Shown: positions 24,641 through 37,839 of the stretch, piece by piece
How positions within the stretch are numbered: position 1 is the first letter of the stretch
How the letters are laid out: every line of letters begins with the position of its first letter
NCBI GenBank assembly: GCA_023653785.1
Contig: JAMKCH010057083.1
Coordinates: 1 to 64,000 of the forward strand
Source: Ophioderma brevispina
Taxonomy: Eukaryota > Echinodermata > Ophiuroidea > Amphilepidida > Ophiodermatidae
Direction of reading: 5' to 3'
DNA: 64,000 nucleotides
Notes under the pieces: model-generated
The model's input: the letters and a program-made list of their open reading frames with translations, nothing else
Told to the model about the DNA's origin: nothing
The model's database searches: none
Position numbers and translations under genes: made by a program

Positions 24641-25059
24641 CGAATCAGGGTCGCAATCATATAATTTGCAACCATAGCTAAAATCGACAATTGGGTTGCT
24701 TATTTCATGAAAATACAATATGACTACATTAAAAGTGATGGGGCAATAACATATACGACGCCATTTTCCAACATGGTTGCTGTCTTACGACACAAATCCT
24801 ACTTTTGGCACCTATGAAAGACAATTCGTGTTGAAAGTAATGTTTGAGGTCAAGGGGTTCAATAAGCAATTTCAGAATTATGGCGATTTACAATACACTG
24901 TATTTGCCATAAGCCGCCCTCTTATTGAAAAAACCACATATCTATATTATTAGCCTATGGATGATGGTGTTGTGTCAAAGAATGTTTTCTGTGGGTCAAC
25001 GTAGTTCAATACAACTATTTCCAAAACACCGTCGATGAATAAAACGGGATGGCAATTTG

Positions 25060-26400
25060 CATATTTTGTTATTTTTAGATAGATCAATTTTAATAATTCT
25101 GTTAAAGTGTCGACTGCTGATATCTGACTATAGTTCAATTCTTTGTAGTAGAGCCTCAAGCCACACCCTACCTCTTTGGAACACATCAAGTTTCTTATGG
25201 ACCATTTACAGAAATTGACTCTTATAGTTTTCACATCTGGACATTGATATTCATTCGCACATATTGATTCATCACATCAGTCTAATGGAATCGTGTGCCA
25301 GGGGATTTCACAAATATTATTCATCTTGGATAACCAGCACCTTTGAATCTCACAACATAGATTACAATAATATTAGACCTTCCATCCCTGTTATTTTTCC
25401 CCTGAGACTAAAGAAGCAACAATTTGAGGACAAGACTCGAAACGCAAATGGAGTAAATGCCAAATTGGAAGTAAATCGCGTCAGATTTTCGCCACTCACC
25501 GCCAACATGTGTTTAGCCGACATGTATGAATTAATCATGGGCCAAGGACAAAAAAGCAAATTACAACAGACGGAGAGTTTAAACGTCCTTCTCACAATTC
25601 TAAGAAACATTGGCCAACACACTTTAACCCTCGTTTCTTTCTTCTTTGTTTACAAAGTCAAAAATATACCAAATGACTTGGACTTCCATACTGACAATCA
25701 GAAACACAAACCACATTTTGCACAATGAAACATGAAATCATTTCCATTTTTTCACCCCGGCGTATGGAAGAGGAAATTTGATTTAAATCAGTGCTTTAGC
25801 ACCAAATTTAATGTGGATTTCTGACCTTATATTTCCTACATGGATTTTGAAGAAAAATCTGGCACCTGTTTGCTCAGATATACACGGAATTTTTCCATCT
25901 TGTTTTTTAAGATGTCTCTCGTCGCACCTCTTCTGGAAAAAAGCCATCGCTTTAACTCCGAAATCTTAAAAACCAACCATCGCCACATCACAAATTTGGC
26001 TTTCGTATCTATTGAAATGTTTCATCTCGGGATAGCAAATCACATCCCTTCTAAAATCTTTATGAGTGTTTCCGGTAGTTAGCTTATAGGAAACAGTCAT
26101 GAAACAAAACAGCGTTACTGTTAGTGTTCGATGACATTCTGATTTAATATTGATCAAAAACGGGTGGTGTGATTCTGGTTCTGTTTAATTTATATCTGCT
26201 GTCTTTTGATCGTGTCCTGTTGTCATGCTCGTCCTCTCGCCTCTTTTGGGTCAGAGGGTGTATTCGAATGGATCGGTTACCTTTGACTCATAAAGTCATG
26301 CTGTAAACAACCAGTGGCTGTTTGCTATCATTCAGATTTTCTTTTCTTTCAATTTTGGTTTCCCCCATTTCCCTTTTTGGTGGTTCCTAATAAAGAATGA
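25060..26400 (+). pseudogene. CR1-like LINE ORF2 fragment, B1 copy
   Basis: A degenerate non-LTR retrotransposon coding stretch read through several frame changes. In order it shows: the end of the endonuclease region; the endonuclease-RT linker, with a run of basic residues around KLEV and a spacer; RT palm entry (MSLVAPLLEK, then ITNLAFVSIE, corresponding to the usual VTPLLKK ... SNLSFVSK blocks); and RT motif A near 26180 (VLFNLY then FDRV after one frame change). It stops shortly after the GV(P) block, so the YADD block is absent. Dead element. Family level (CR1 versus a relative) is inferred from these blocks only. Confidence 0.7.
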
Positions 26401-27612
26401 CTCGACGCCAGCGCGTCATATGACAGTTTGGGGAAAATATTCTTGAATCCTTGGACACAGAAAACATACACTTTCATTCAACAAAGCGTCATTCTAGGTG
26501 CTGTATATGATTTTGCCTTTAGTACATCTCATCTTGGAAAATATGGCGCTTGAAAAACTTCCTTACTCAATGCAATGCACCTATTTCCAAACATTCCAAT
26601 TCGTATGTACAAAATAATTGTGATAAATGACAATAATACAATACAGCGTAAAAATAAATAGCAAGTGGCTTTTAACAGACAGCCTTGAATGAGGTCTATA
26701 TCGAATGGTAAGATTAGGACAAATATCACGTGCCCAAGTGTAACGTCGTTGGCCAAAACACAAGGCTGGATATTTTTATGATATCTGGATACTACCGCTG
26801 AAAACCAAGCGTAAATAAAATGAATCAGAGGTGTCGTTCATCCAAACCATAAATAACTATTCTCTCTTCTTTTCTTTCTATTCTTCATTTCCGCAACGAA
26901 CGTTTCAGATTTCCATCCCTCATTCCTCCTCCTCCCCTCGACCATTGTCTACTCGCTGTGGCTCGCTCTTCTGCTTTCGACGGGTCTGAATGCGGTCGCC
27001 TAATTGCGATTATCACCTGCTGTGTGTAGGATAAATTTCATAATTTTAAAAGTTTAAAAGTCCGATGTTTTCCGACACAATCAATAGAGGTCTTTCCACC
27101 GTTCGGATTGCGCCAAATCTTGCCGGGAATGGCAAAGGCCATTCTAAATTCGGAGACTTTCTAAATCTAAAGACGACAAGTATGTTGGATATTATTCATA
27201 ACAGTTATGGGGTCACACTTTGAATAGTACAAGTACTTTGAGGTCGTGTATTAAAGAAATAATGGATCTGAATGACGCCAATACTCAAGTGACAACACTT
27301 TGGATTTGTTATCGTTATGCATGAGATGAGGAGAAGATCTCTATTTCTATTACAATCACAATGGTACGCTAAAACCTCGCCTCATCCCCTTCTTCCATCT
27401 GCCTTAATAAGAGGTTGAAGAACAATTCAATGGAGGTTGTGCACGAAACTCCTACGGACTAAGAATTAGAAATATTTGAAGACACTTTTTGATGGCTGGA
27501 TCGAAATGTCACGGCAAGTCACGGATTGTGCTCTAATATTAAAATATTATTTTCTTTCCTTGTATTTGTTTTTAGTTTGCTGTTGTGGCAAGAAAAGCGG
27601 TGTACCTATTGC

Positions 27613-27808
27613 AGGCGGGGGGAGGGGACCACAGAAGCGGCACCACTGCATACGATGGAGAACCAAAACGAAAGGGGAGAGCACCACGGGATAAAGGACA
27701 AGACCATTGTGGGTGACCTGTTTTGGGCCACCATCCGCGCGCACGGGACGGAATCCCAGGCGGGGGGAAATTGCCGACAATACCTTTCCTCCTCTTTCCC
27801 CCCTAGGT
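27613..27808. other. GC-rich insertion in B1
   Basis: B1 has about 195 bp of G-rich sequence between GTACCTATTGCA and GTTTTCATAGAC. B2 has about 45 bp in the same place (35521-35562), with different content. Likely noise. Confidence 0.55.
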
Positions 27809-28109
27809 GTTTTCATAGACAAAACGAATCACATCTGTTTGTGTAATAATGGCCCACCGCGTCTTATCAGTATCGGCAGAAAAAGCTAATTACCTGTCCC
27901 AGTAAATTATATGGTTATACACCTACTCCAATCTTTATGGGGAAAATTCCATTCCAATAAACAGGGCGCAGAAAAAAAAAAAAGAGATACACTACGCAGG
28001 ACATCATTGTTAAACTACTGATTTTCATTCAGTGTCAGAATAGATTCAGGTGCATTACCAGTGTCGTTCCGTGTTAATTTCTATTACGGTCTCTGGAAGA
28101 AAGAACAAG

Positions 28110-29835
28110 GGAAAAAAAAAAAAGAAATGGAAGGTGTAAAAAAAAAAAAAAAAAAAAACAAGAAAGAAAAAAAAAAAAAAAAAACAAGAAAAAAACAAAA
28201 ACAAAAAACACAAAAAACACAAACACCCCAACAACAAAAAAGAAAAATTAAAAAAAAAAAAAAAACAAAAACCCCTGTTTTTAAAAAAAAACCAGAACAC
28301 ACAACCCCAACCCCCCTTCCCCCCCTCAGACCCCCCCCACCCACCCCCCACCCCCCCCCCCACCCCCCACGCCCGCCGCTTCCCACGCATCCCGCTCCCC
28401 CCCCCCCCCCCCCCCCCCCCCCCGCCTCCCTCCCCTCACCACCCACCCCCCCGCCCGCCTGCTCCCCGCCTCTCCCTCTCCTTCCTCCCCGCCTCGCCCC
28501 CCCCCCTCGCCCCCCGCCCACTCCCCCCCTGGGGGTACGCCCCCCCTCCCCCCCGTTCCGCCCCCCCCCCCACCACCCCCCCCCGCCACCTCTCCCCCCC
28601 CCCCCACCCGAACAGACCACGTCCGCCCCCCGCGAACCCCCCCCGCCCCTTCACAAAAAACTAAAAAAGATCAAAACAAAAGATCCACAAAAATCAATAC
28701 AAAATTAAAAAAAAAAAAAAAAAAAAAAACACACCCCTAACAAACATATAGGCAGACAATACCCCACCCTACAAACACGCCACCCTTCCCCCTCCCCCCA
28801 CCTCCTCCGACTTCCCCCCCACCCCCTCTTTACCGCACCACCACCCCCCCGCCCCGGCCACGCCGCATCGCCCCCCTCTCCTGTCTTCCCGCCCCCCTCC
28901 CATTCCCACTCCACGCGCACTCACCCTCCACTCGCTCACCCTCCTCCGCCTCCACCCCCCCCCCAATCACCCCAATCCCCCCCCTCCCGCTCCCCCGCCC
29001 TCCTCCCACCTTCACATAAATACATCCTTCCCGTACCCTCTCCCCCCTTCCTCCCACCCCCCCCCTCCCCCCCCCCCCTCCCCCTCGCCCCCCTCCCTCC
29101 CCCCTCCTCCCTTCCCCACATCCCCCCCTCCCTTTTTACCCCTTCCCCCTCCCCCGCCACCCCCTCCCCCCTCTCAGCCACCTCCCACCCCCCCCCTCCC
29201 CCCCCCTCCACGCCCCCGCCGCCCCCCCCACCCCCCCCCCCGCCCCGCTCCCCCCGCCCCCCCCCCTCCCGCCCCCCCCGTCCCCCTCCCCCCCGCATCC
29301 CCCTCCCCCCGCGTCACCCCCCCCCCCATCCCCCGCCCCCCCCCCCCCCCCCCCACCCCCCTCCCCTCCATCCCCCCCCTCCCCCCCCGACCGCCCCCCC
29401 CCCCCTACTCCGCCACCTGCCTCTCGCCCCTCCCACCCCCCCCCTCACCCGCTCCCCCCCCCCCCCATCCCCCCGCACCCCCCCTCTCCCCCCCCCCCCG
29501 CCCCCCCCCTCCCACACCCCCCCCCCCCCCCCCCCCCCCCCCCCACCCCCCCGCCCCCCCACCCCCCCCCCTCTACATCCCCCCCCCCACCTCCCCTCCC
29601 CCCACCCCCCCCCCCCTCCTCCCGCCCCCCACCCCAGCCCCCCCCCCCCGCCCCCCCCACCCCACCCAGCCCCCCCCCCACCCTCCTCCCCTCCACAAAA
29701 AAACCCCCCACTCCACCCCTCGCCCCCCCGCTCCCCACCCCCACAGCAGCCGTGCGACCACCCCCCCCGCCCTCCCCCACCCCCCAACTCTCCACTTCGA
29801 GCGTATGGCACCTTCCCTCCCCTCTTCCTTCCTCC
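28110..29835. other. Poly-A then 1.5-kb poly-C-rich insertion in B1
   Basis: Between ATTTCTATTACGGTCTCTG and ACCCAAATATTTGAATG there is about 1.75 kb of A-rich (28110-28290) and then almost pure C-rich DNA (28310-29835). At the homologous point B2 has only about 60 bp (35805-35865). Many large open frames exist here on both strands, all glycine-, proline- or arginine-only composition artefacts. Confidence 0.75.
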
Positions 29836-30318
29836 CCAACAACCCAAATATTTGAATGTTTCTGGTACCCTCCTTGTAGAACTTGACCACAAAAACCCAA
29901 CATCAATCTTTATTTTTAATTCTCCAGTATATGGCGCGACGCTTAACGTCCATATTGCGGCTAGAAACAAACTGATCGGGGCCTACCCTGTGAATTGTAA
30001 ATTAAATGGTTTCGTGGTTCTTGAGAAGGTAATTTATTGAGCTACATAATCGTATGCAATATACATGTGATTTTTTTGTTTTCTACCTATACTCCATCCT
30101 AAATGGGGGTTTTTAATTAAGCATCCCCTCTCACCAACCCAATATCATCATTGCCTGCGCCCTTTTCTGTTAGAGTAGAACTAGGACTAACCGTTTAAAA
30201 ATTATAGTTCAACTTTTCAGTGTTGCATGATGTTAAATTAGAATCAGAAATAATGTACTGACTATCCCGTAATTACTTTGATTGGTAAATCACTTACTAG
30301 ACCTTGAAAAACGTCGGA

Positions 30319-30506
30319 CTTATGCAGATTCGGGGATGGCAGTGAGCGCGCCATAGCCCAGCTGCTGTTCACATCAAACATGGAATTTGGGTGACCGTAT
30401 ATCGATCGATACGCAAACGATTGAACATTTGAATTCATGCGCGGTCCCATTTTCCCGAACAACAGCTGGGCATGGGCGCGCTTTACTGCATCAACGCATC
30501 TGCATA
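30319..30506. mobile_element. Foldback MITE with about 55-bp arms, B1 copy
   Basis: CTTATGCAGATTCGGGGATG ... GCCCAGCTGCTGTT faces AACAGCTGGGCATGGGCGCGC ... CGCATCTGCATAAG. The arms pair over about 55 bp with few mismatches, around a loop that holds ATCGATCGAT. The B2 copy is 36278-36442. There is no coding capacity and the superfamily is unclear. Confidence 0.7.
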
Positions 30507-33139
30507 AGCATAATATTCAATAAGTACTCCCTGTTTTCTAAGGTCGTAAATCATCGGGTAAATAAAATAGAGGGCACAATTCAGTATAATTCTTTGAAAA
30601 TGAGGCGAACTAAGCTACCCGAACACTAAAAACAGACTTTATTATACGTGTATTTCTAAATATGTATCTGCACTTTGCGTACATTGTATAAACGTGATTT
30701 GTTTTCTTTCCCTTCCCCTTGAGTGGACAGAAATAAATTGACCCTTGAAGTGGGTATAAAAAAAATCTCGTTCGTTTAATAGTAAAAGCAAACAGATCAC
30801 TAACTACTTCCTGTCAGGTGAGGTCACCTGTCCTCCATGTTGAATGCCAGCAGCTTAGCAAAAATTTCTCAATAATCGCCGGTATAAAAACCTGGTATAT
30901 GCTGGCGCAAATAGGCTGAAGTCATCGTTTGCTACTGATGATCTCGAAACCTCGACAATCCCGAAAGTGATGGTGTTGGTGCAAGCTAACGTGCTATTGA
31001 AATTCGAAAAACCAAGTCCCGCTCCTCGATGCGTACTTCTTAATGTAACAATTCCAGCGCATTGTAATTTTAGCCCTCATTTCCCTAGCCTATGAAATGG
31101 GATTTATTTGAACTTAACACCTTAAGTGCCTAGGGGGTGGGTTCCATAGTACCCAAGATTTGTTTTTCGGGCGATTCGCCCTCGTGAAAAGTTAAGGTAA
31201 GGGTTTTCGAACCGGGGGGGTCTATTTTTTGTAATTGTGTAACCTTAAAATCGCTGCGCTTCTGTTCTATAATGCGGCTTCTTCCCATAGGTACCAAAAA
31301 TTACTAAGAATTTCTTGCCGTTATGAGATAATTAGCTTGGGTCCCTATGAACCCCCCCTTAGGCACCAACGGGAGTGTGATTTTAAAAATAAAAATTAGC
31401 AAACCCTGTTTGCCAAGAAATATTTGTTCTGCTTAGGTATGTTCATATGCATGAAACAACATTAATTACATAATCAGAACAAATAAAATAACCCTTTATA
31501 TGTGACTGAAAATAAGCTAAAAATTTTCCTTTCCCCCCCATCATCGAGCGACTGCGCGCCATTGCTGTAGCAAACCTATGGCAAAAACGACAGCCCCCAC
31601 AAAAAATACAAGCATGTACAAAATGGTATGTTTGTGTTTAATATTGTAAATTGGCCTTTTAGAGGCAGATATAAACATCAAAATGAGTTTCCAGTGTATG
31701 CTGTGGAAGCAGGGTCGCAGACACATCATTCTACTTTTTGAGCGATTTTTGACAGCTTTCGAAGACAATGATTTGCCCCTAATTTCCAGACGATAAACCG
31801 AACTCAATTTATATTGCCCAAAATTGCACTGTTGCCATTGTCTTATGCCCCCCCCCCGCCTCCAAAGTGGTATAGTTTCAGTTGCAAAATTCCCTCGGGA
31901 AAGTGGGTTTCCTGTTCCTTATGGGAGGGGGGGGGGTTCCATGGAACCATAAAGTCTTCACCATAATTCATGCCAATCACGGGTATTTCGATCGTAAAAG
32001 TTGCACATTTTCTTTAAAACTGTTAAATTAAATTTCTTCCCCCCGTGTTCCCCTGAATATAAATGACCAGTGATGAACATCATACTGCATGGACTCCAGC
32101 AAATAATGGCGATAGTAATATTCAGTAAATGCGCCAGCCATTGAAAGGACAAAGCACTTAGTGTTCTTTGTAATCTCAAAATTCAATATTATTGCCCATG
32201 CAAATGAAAAGATTACATGTGTTATCACAGCCCGATTTAGATTGAGTTGTCCTCGTTTACGAAAAAATTAACCTCGACTTTCTACTGTGACTTCAACTAA
32301 CTTTAACCGTATATTTCATTATTTTTTTTTAAAATGAAACGAAGACGAACAAAGGTCATAATGCAGGACCACAACCCGTAATGTATTGCTGAATCTAATT
32401 CTTAATCAATTCACCACGTTTTCAGAAGATGTAAAGTGTATCCAGCGACCTGTACGCAAGATATGCAATATGGTACCGTGGATTGCTGAGATTACTAAAA
32501 AACATCTGCACAAAGCAGGGTAATTCAGTATCCATCCTGAAAATGCAGGTTAAGTTATTTTTCGGGGTACCTGCCGAATCTATTCCTCACTAGAATTCAA
32601 TGAAAACTCAATTCGATTTCAGTAACCTTCATTGATCAGCGTACTTAGAAAACACACCCCTCGTTTAGTGTTGCAGCATCAGGTGAAAAAGGGCTTTAGA
32701 TTTCTACCAATCAGGGTCGCAATAATATAATTTGCAACCATAGCTAAAATCGACAATTGGGTTGCTTATTTCATGAAAATACTATGACTAAATTAAAAGT
32801 GATGGCAATTAACATAAGACGCCATTTTCCACAATGGTTGCTGTCTTAACGACCAAAAGTCCTACTTTTGCACCTATGAAGACAATTTCGTGTTGAAAGT
32901 ATGTTTGAGGGTCAAGGGGTTCAATAAGCAATTTCAGAATTATGGCGATTTACATACACTGCTATTTGCCAAGATAGCCGCCATCTTATTGAAGAAAACC
33001 ACATATCTATTATTATATAGCCTATGGAGATGGTGTTGTGTCAAAAGAAATGTTTTCTGGGTCAAGTAGTTCAATAAAACTATTTCCAAAACAACCCGAT
33101 GAATAAAAAGGGATGGCAATTTGCATATTTGTTATTTTC

Positions 33140-34382
33140 TAAGATAGATCAATTTTAATTCTGTTATAGTGTCGACTGCTTGATATCTGACTATGTTTCA
33201 ATTCTTTGTAAGTTCAGAGCCTCAAGACACCACCTCTTTTGGAACAGCAAGTTTCTTATGGACAATTTACAGAAATTGACTCTGATAGATTTTCATCGGA
33301 CATTGAGATATCATTCGCACATATTGATTCATCAGCAGATCTAAATGGAATCGTTCACAAATATTATTCATCTTGGATAACCATGCAACTTTGAAGTCTC
33401 ACATAATTACAATAATATTAGACCTTCCAATCCCTGGTATTTTCCCCTGAGACTAAAGAAGCAAACAAATTGAGGAAAAGACTCGAACGCAAATGGAGGA
33501 AATCCAAATTGGAAGTAGATCGTCAGATTTTTCGCCAACTCAACGCCAACATGTGTTTAGCATACATGTATGATTAATCATGCCAAGACAGCATATTACA
33601 CAGACGGAGTTTAAACGTCCTTCTCACAATTCTAAGAAACAATTGGCCAAACAATTTAACCGTTTCTTTGTTTAAAAAGTCAAAAAGATACCAAATGACT
33701 TGGACTCTCATACTGACAATCAAAACACATACCACATTTTGCACAATGAACATGAAATCATTTCCAATTTTTCACCCCTGCATTGGAAGAGGAAATTTGT
33801 GAAATTATCAGTGCTTTAGCACCAAATTTATGTGATTTCGACCTTATTCCTACATGGATTTTGAAGAAAAATCTGCACCTGTTTGCTCCAGATATTACAC
33901 GAATTTTTCCTATCTTGTTTTAAGATGTCTCTCGTCTCACCTCTTCTGAAAAAAGCCATCGCTTTACTCCGAAATCTTAAAAACAACCATCGCCACATCA
34001 CAAATTTGGCTTTCGTATCTATTGAAAATGTTTCATCTCGGATAGCAATCACATTCCTTCTAAAATCTTTATGAGTGTTTCCGGTAGTTAGCTTATAGGA
34101 AACATCATGAAACAGAAACAGCGTTACTTCGTGTTCAGAATGACATTCTATGTAATATTGATCAAAAACGTGGTGTGATTCTGGTTCTGTTTAATTTATC
34201 TGCTGCTTTTGACGGTGTCCTGTTGTCATGTCTCTCCTCTTTTGGTGTCAGAGGTAGTGTATTCGAATGGATCGGTTCATATTTGACTCATAGAAAGTAT
34301 GCTGTAAACACCAGTGGCTGTTTGCTATCATTCAGTTCTTTCAATTTTGGTGTTCCCCATTTCCTTTTTGGTGGTTCCTAAT
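33140..34382 (+). pseudogene. CR1-like LINE ORF2 fragment, B2 copy
   Basis: B2 counterpart of 25060-26400 and the better-preserved copy. Near 33940 it reads VSLVSPLLKKAIALLRNLKN followed by HITNLAFVSIE, matching RT fingers-to-palm blocks. At 34175-34381 an open stretch reads ILVLFNLSAAFDGV (motif A with its catalytic Asp), SSFGVRGSVFEWIGSYLTHR and then GVP. The sequence diverges right after GVP, so motif B is cut and the YADD block is missing. 5'-truncated, 3'-truncated and frame-broken: a fossil. Confidence 0.78.
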
Positions 34383-36277
34383 AAAGAATGACTCGCGCGT
34401 CATATGACAGTTTGGGGAAAATATTCTTGAAATCCTTGACCCAGAAAACATACACTTTCACACAAATCGTCATTCTAGGTGCTGTATATGATTTTGCCTT
34501 TAGTACATCGGTCATCTTGGAAAATAATGGCGCTTGAAAACTTCCATTACTCAATGCTAAAGCACCGATTTCAAACATGCAAATGCGATGTACAAAATAA
34601 TTGTGAATAAATGACAATAATACAATACAGCGTAAAAATAAATAGCAAGTGGGCTTTTAACAGACAGCCTTGATGAGGTCTAATCGAATGGTAATTAGGA
34701 CAAATATCACGTGCCCAAGTGTAACGTCTTTGGAGGAGGGATATTTTTATGATATCTGGATACTACCTGAAAACCAAGCAGTAAAGATTGAAGCAGAGGT
34801 GGTCGTTCATCCAAACCATAAATAACTATTCTCTCTTTCTTCATTTCCGCAACGTTGCAGGTAACTCCATCGTCTCCTCCAGCAAATAACCCATTGTCTA
34901 CGACTTGGCTCTGCTCTTCGACGGGTTCTGAATGCGGTCCAGAATTGCGATTATCACCTGCTGTGTTGGATAAAATTCATAATTTTAAAAGTCCGATGTT
35001 GGCCGACACAATCAAATAGAGGTCTTCCACCTTTCGGATTAGCGGCCATCTTGCCGGGAATGGCAAAGTCCATTCTAAATTTCTGGAGACTTTCTAAATC
35101 TAAAGAACGACAAGTATGTTGGATATGTATTCATAAAAGTATGGGTCACACTTTGAATAGCACAAGTACTTTGAGGTCGGGTATTAAATTGATCTGAATG
35201 ACGAATACTAAGGGAACTAACACCTTTTGTTATAGGTTATGCATGAGTGAGGAGAAAGATCTCTATTCTATTACAATTCAGCATGGTACGTAGAACATAG
35301 ATAATACACTTCGTCCATATGCCGTAATAGAGGTTTTGAAGAACAATCAATGGAGTTGCACGAACTCCTACGGACTAAGAATTAGAAATATTTGAAGACA
35401 CTTTTTGATGGCTGGATCGAAATTGTTCACCAAAGTCACGTGATTGTGCTCTATATTAAAATATTATTTTCCTTGTTATTTGTTTTTGCTGTTTGGCAAA
35501 GAAAGGGTGTACCTATTGCAACAATGTCTACACCATGGAAGCAGAGGTTAAAACAGGGTTTTCATAGACCGAATTCACATCTGTTGGTGTACATAGATGG
35601 CTCAACCGCTTTTATCAGTATCGGCAGAAAAAGCTAATTAAAGGTCCCAGGAAATGAGATGATAAACCTACTCCAAATCTTTATGGGGAAATTCCATTCC
35701 AATAAACAGGGCCAGAAAAAAAAGAATACACTACCAGTGACATCATTAGTGAAACTACTGATTTTCAGTCAGTGTCATGAATAGATTCACACCAGTCACC
35801 TGGAATTTTCTATTACTCTCTGAAAAATCAATGGCACTACAAATGATGTCATCACCAACCCAAATATTGAATGCTTTCTGGTCCCTCCTTGTAGACTTGA
35901 CACAAACCACATCAATTTTATTTTTAATTCTCCAAGTATATGGGACCGACGGCTTAACGTCCCATATGGCGGCTATGAAACAAATGATCGGGGCCTAACC
36001 CTGTGAATTGTAAATTAAATGGTTTCGTGGTTCTTGAGAATAATTATGAGCTACATATCGTTAATATACATGTGTTTTTTTTAGATTATAAGCCATATGT
36101 TTTTATGAGCAACCTTCAACACAAAGTTATAATGAAGAAATTGATATGAACGAGGACGACCGGTTAAAAATTATAGTTCACATTTTCAGTGTTGCCATGA
36201 TGTTAAATTAAGAATCAAGAAATAATGTACTCCAGTATTACTTTTGATTGTAAATCACTTACGACCTTTAGAAAACG

Positions 36278-36442
36278 GACTTATGCAGATGCGGTGATGC
36301 ACTGTGAGCGCACCATGCCCAGAGCTGCTGTCATGAATTGTGACCTTATATCCGAACGATACGAGTGAACTTTGAATTCATGCGGTCACATTTCCGAACA
36401 CAGCTGGGCATGGGCGCGACACTGCATCACCGCATCTGCATA
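36278..36442. mobile_element. Foldback MITE, B2 copy
   Basis: Partner of 30319-30506. CTTATGCAGATGCGGTGATG at the left faces CATCACCGCATCTGCATAA at the right. Here the terminal arms match better than in B1. Confidence 0.7.
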
Positions 36443-37042
36443 ACCAAAGCCCTGTTTTCTAAAGGGTCGGAAATCATGATGGGTAAATAAAGAGAGCAAA
36501 TTCAAGTATATTCTTTGAATGGAGCGAACTACAAGACTTGTAGATTCCGTGTTTTCTAAATAAGTATCTGCACTTTGCGTACATCTGTATAACGTGATGT
36601 TATGTTATTGCCTTTCCCTTGATAAGAAAATAAATTACCTTGATAGGGGGTTATAGAAAAAAAAAATGATCTCTTCGTTAATAGTAAAAGAAAACGATCA
36701 CTAAACTACTTACTGTCAGGTGGGCTTGGTACTGCCTCCATGGTTGAATGCAGCAGCTTTATAGCCAGAAACTTCTCAATAATCGCCGGTATAAAAACGC
36801 TGGTATATGCTGCGCAAATATGGCTGAAGTTAATGGAAGTAATCGTTGCTAACTGATGATCTCGAAAACTCTCGACAAATCACGAAAAGTGATGGTTGGT
36901 GCAAGCTAACGTGCTATTGAATTCGAAACCGAACGTCCCGCGCCTCGTGCGTGACTTATTAATTTACAATTCCAGCCATTTGTAATTTTAGTCCCAGTCA
37001 TTTCCCTAGGCCTATGCCCTAACATGGTATTTAATTTTGAAC

Positions 37043-37838
37043 AACACTTAAGTGCATAGGGGGGGGGTACCATTGGGGGTTCAATAGTACCCAGATTGTT
37101 TTTCGGCGATTTCTCACTCGTGAAAATATTTTCGAACTATAATTTTTTGTAATTGTGTAACTTATCGATGCGCTTCTTCCATAAAAAAATTACCTAAAAT
37201 TTCTTACGTTAATGAGATAACTTGCTTGGGTCCCTAGGAACCCCCCCTTAGGCACCAACGGGAGTGTGATTTTAAAAATAAAAATTAGCAAACCCTGTTG
37301 CCAGAAATATTTTTCTCATTATGGATGTTCATATGCCATGTGAAACAAAATTTAATTACATATCAGAACAAATAATTAACCCTTATGTGCTGAAAAGAAG
37401 CGATGTCCATCATAGCGCGCCTGCGCGCCATTGCTGTACAAAACCTATGGAAAATACGACTGCCCCCACAAAAAATACAAGAAGTGTACCAAAATGGTAA
37501 TGTTTGTGTTTAATATATGTAAATTGGTCCTTTTGAGCAGATATAAACATCAAAATGAGTTGCAATGTGTATGCTGTGGAAGCAGGGTCGCAGACAAATC
37601 ATGCTACTTTTTGAGCGATTTTGACGCATTTCGACAACAATGATTTGCCCCTAATTTCCAGACGATAAACCGGAACTCATTATATTGCACCTGTGGCCTT
37701 GTCTTATGCCCCTCAAAGGTGGTATGGTTTCATTTGAAATTCCCTCGGGAAAGTGGTTTCCTTAGGGGGGGTTCCAGGATGGAACCCCCCCCCCCCTTAG
37801 GCACAAACTTGAGTGAAAACACTTAGGCACTAAGTGTT
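37043..37838. mobile_element. MITE with AACACTTAAGTGC-type termini
   Basis: The left end AACACTTAAGTGCATAGGGG is inverted relative to the right end (CTTAGGCAC, TAAGTGTTAA). Internally, TTAGGCACCAACGGGAGTGTG near 37250 repeats part of the right end. The left end recurs in B1 at about 31115, where the right end is replaced by the B1/B2 junction. No transposase. Confidence 0.5.
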
Positions 37839-37839
37839 A

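Larger units (their letters stand above)
21783..31940. repeat. Duplicated block B, unit B1
   Basis: Collinear with 31941-37795, starting at GTCTTCACCATAATTC (B1 near 21790, B2 near 31953). Both units hold the same CR1-like LINE fragment, the same MITE at 30319/36278 and the same G-rich end. B1 is 10.2 kb against 5.9 kb for B2; the excess is made of low-complexity inserts. Indels are everywhere, in homopolymers and outside them. Confidence 0.85.
31941..37795. repeat. Duplicated block B, unit B2
   Basis: Second copy of block B, shorter and cleaner than B1. Its left junction lies in or beside a G run (about 31926-31937) and its right end is in paired G and C runs (37767-37797). Both junctions fall inside the G/C-rich terminal part of the MITE at 37043-37838, a typical place for an assembly or recombination joint. 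Confidence 0.8.

Noticed and set aside
28061..29970. Very long open frames (up to 218 codons) on both strands
   Set aside because: They are Gly/Arg/Pro/Lys strings from C- and A-rich low-complexity sequence, and the sister copy lacks the interval.
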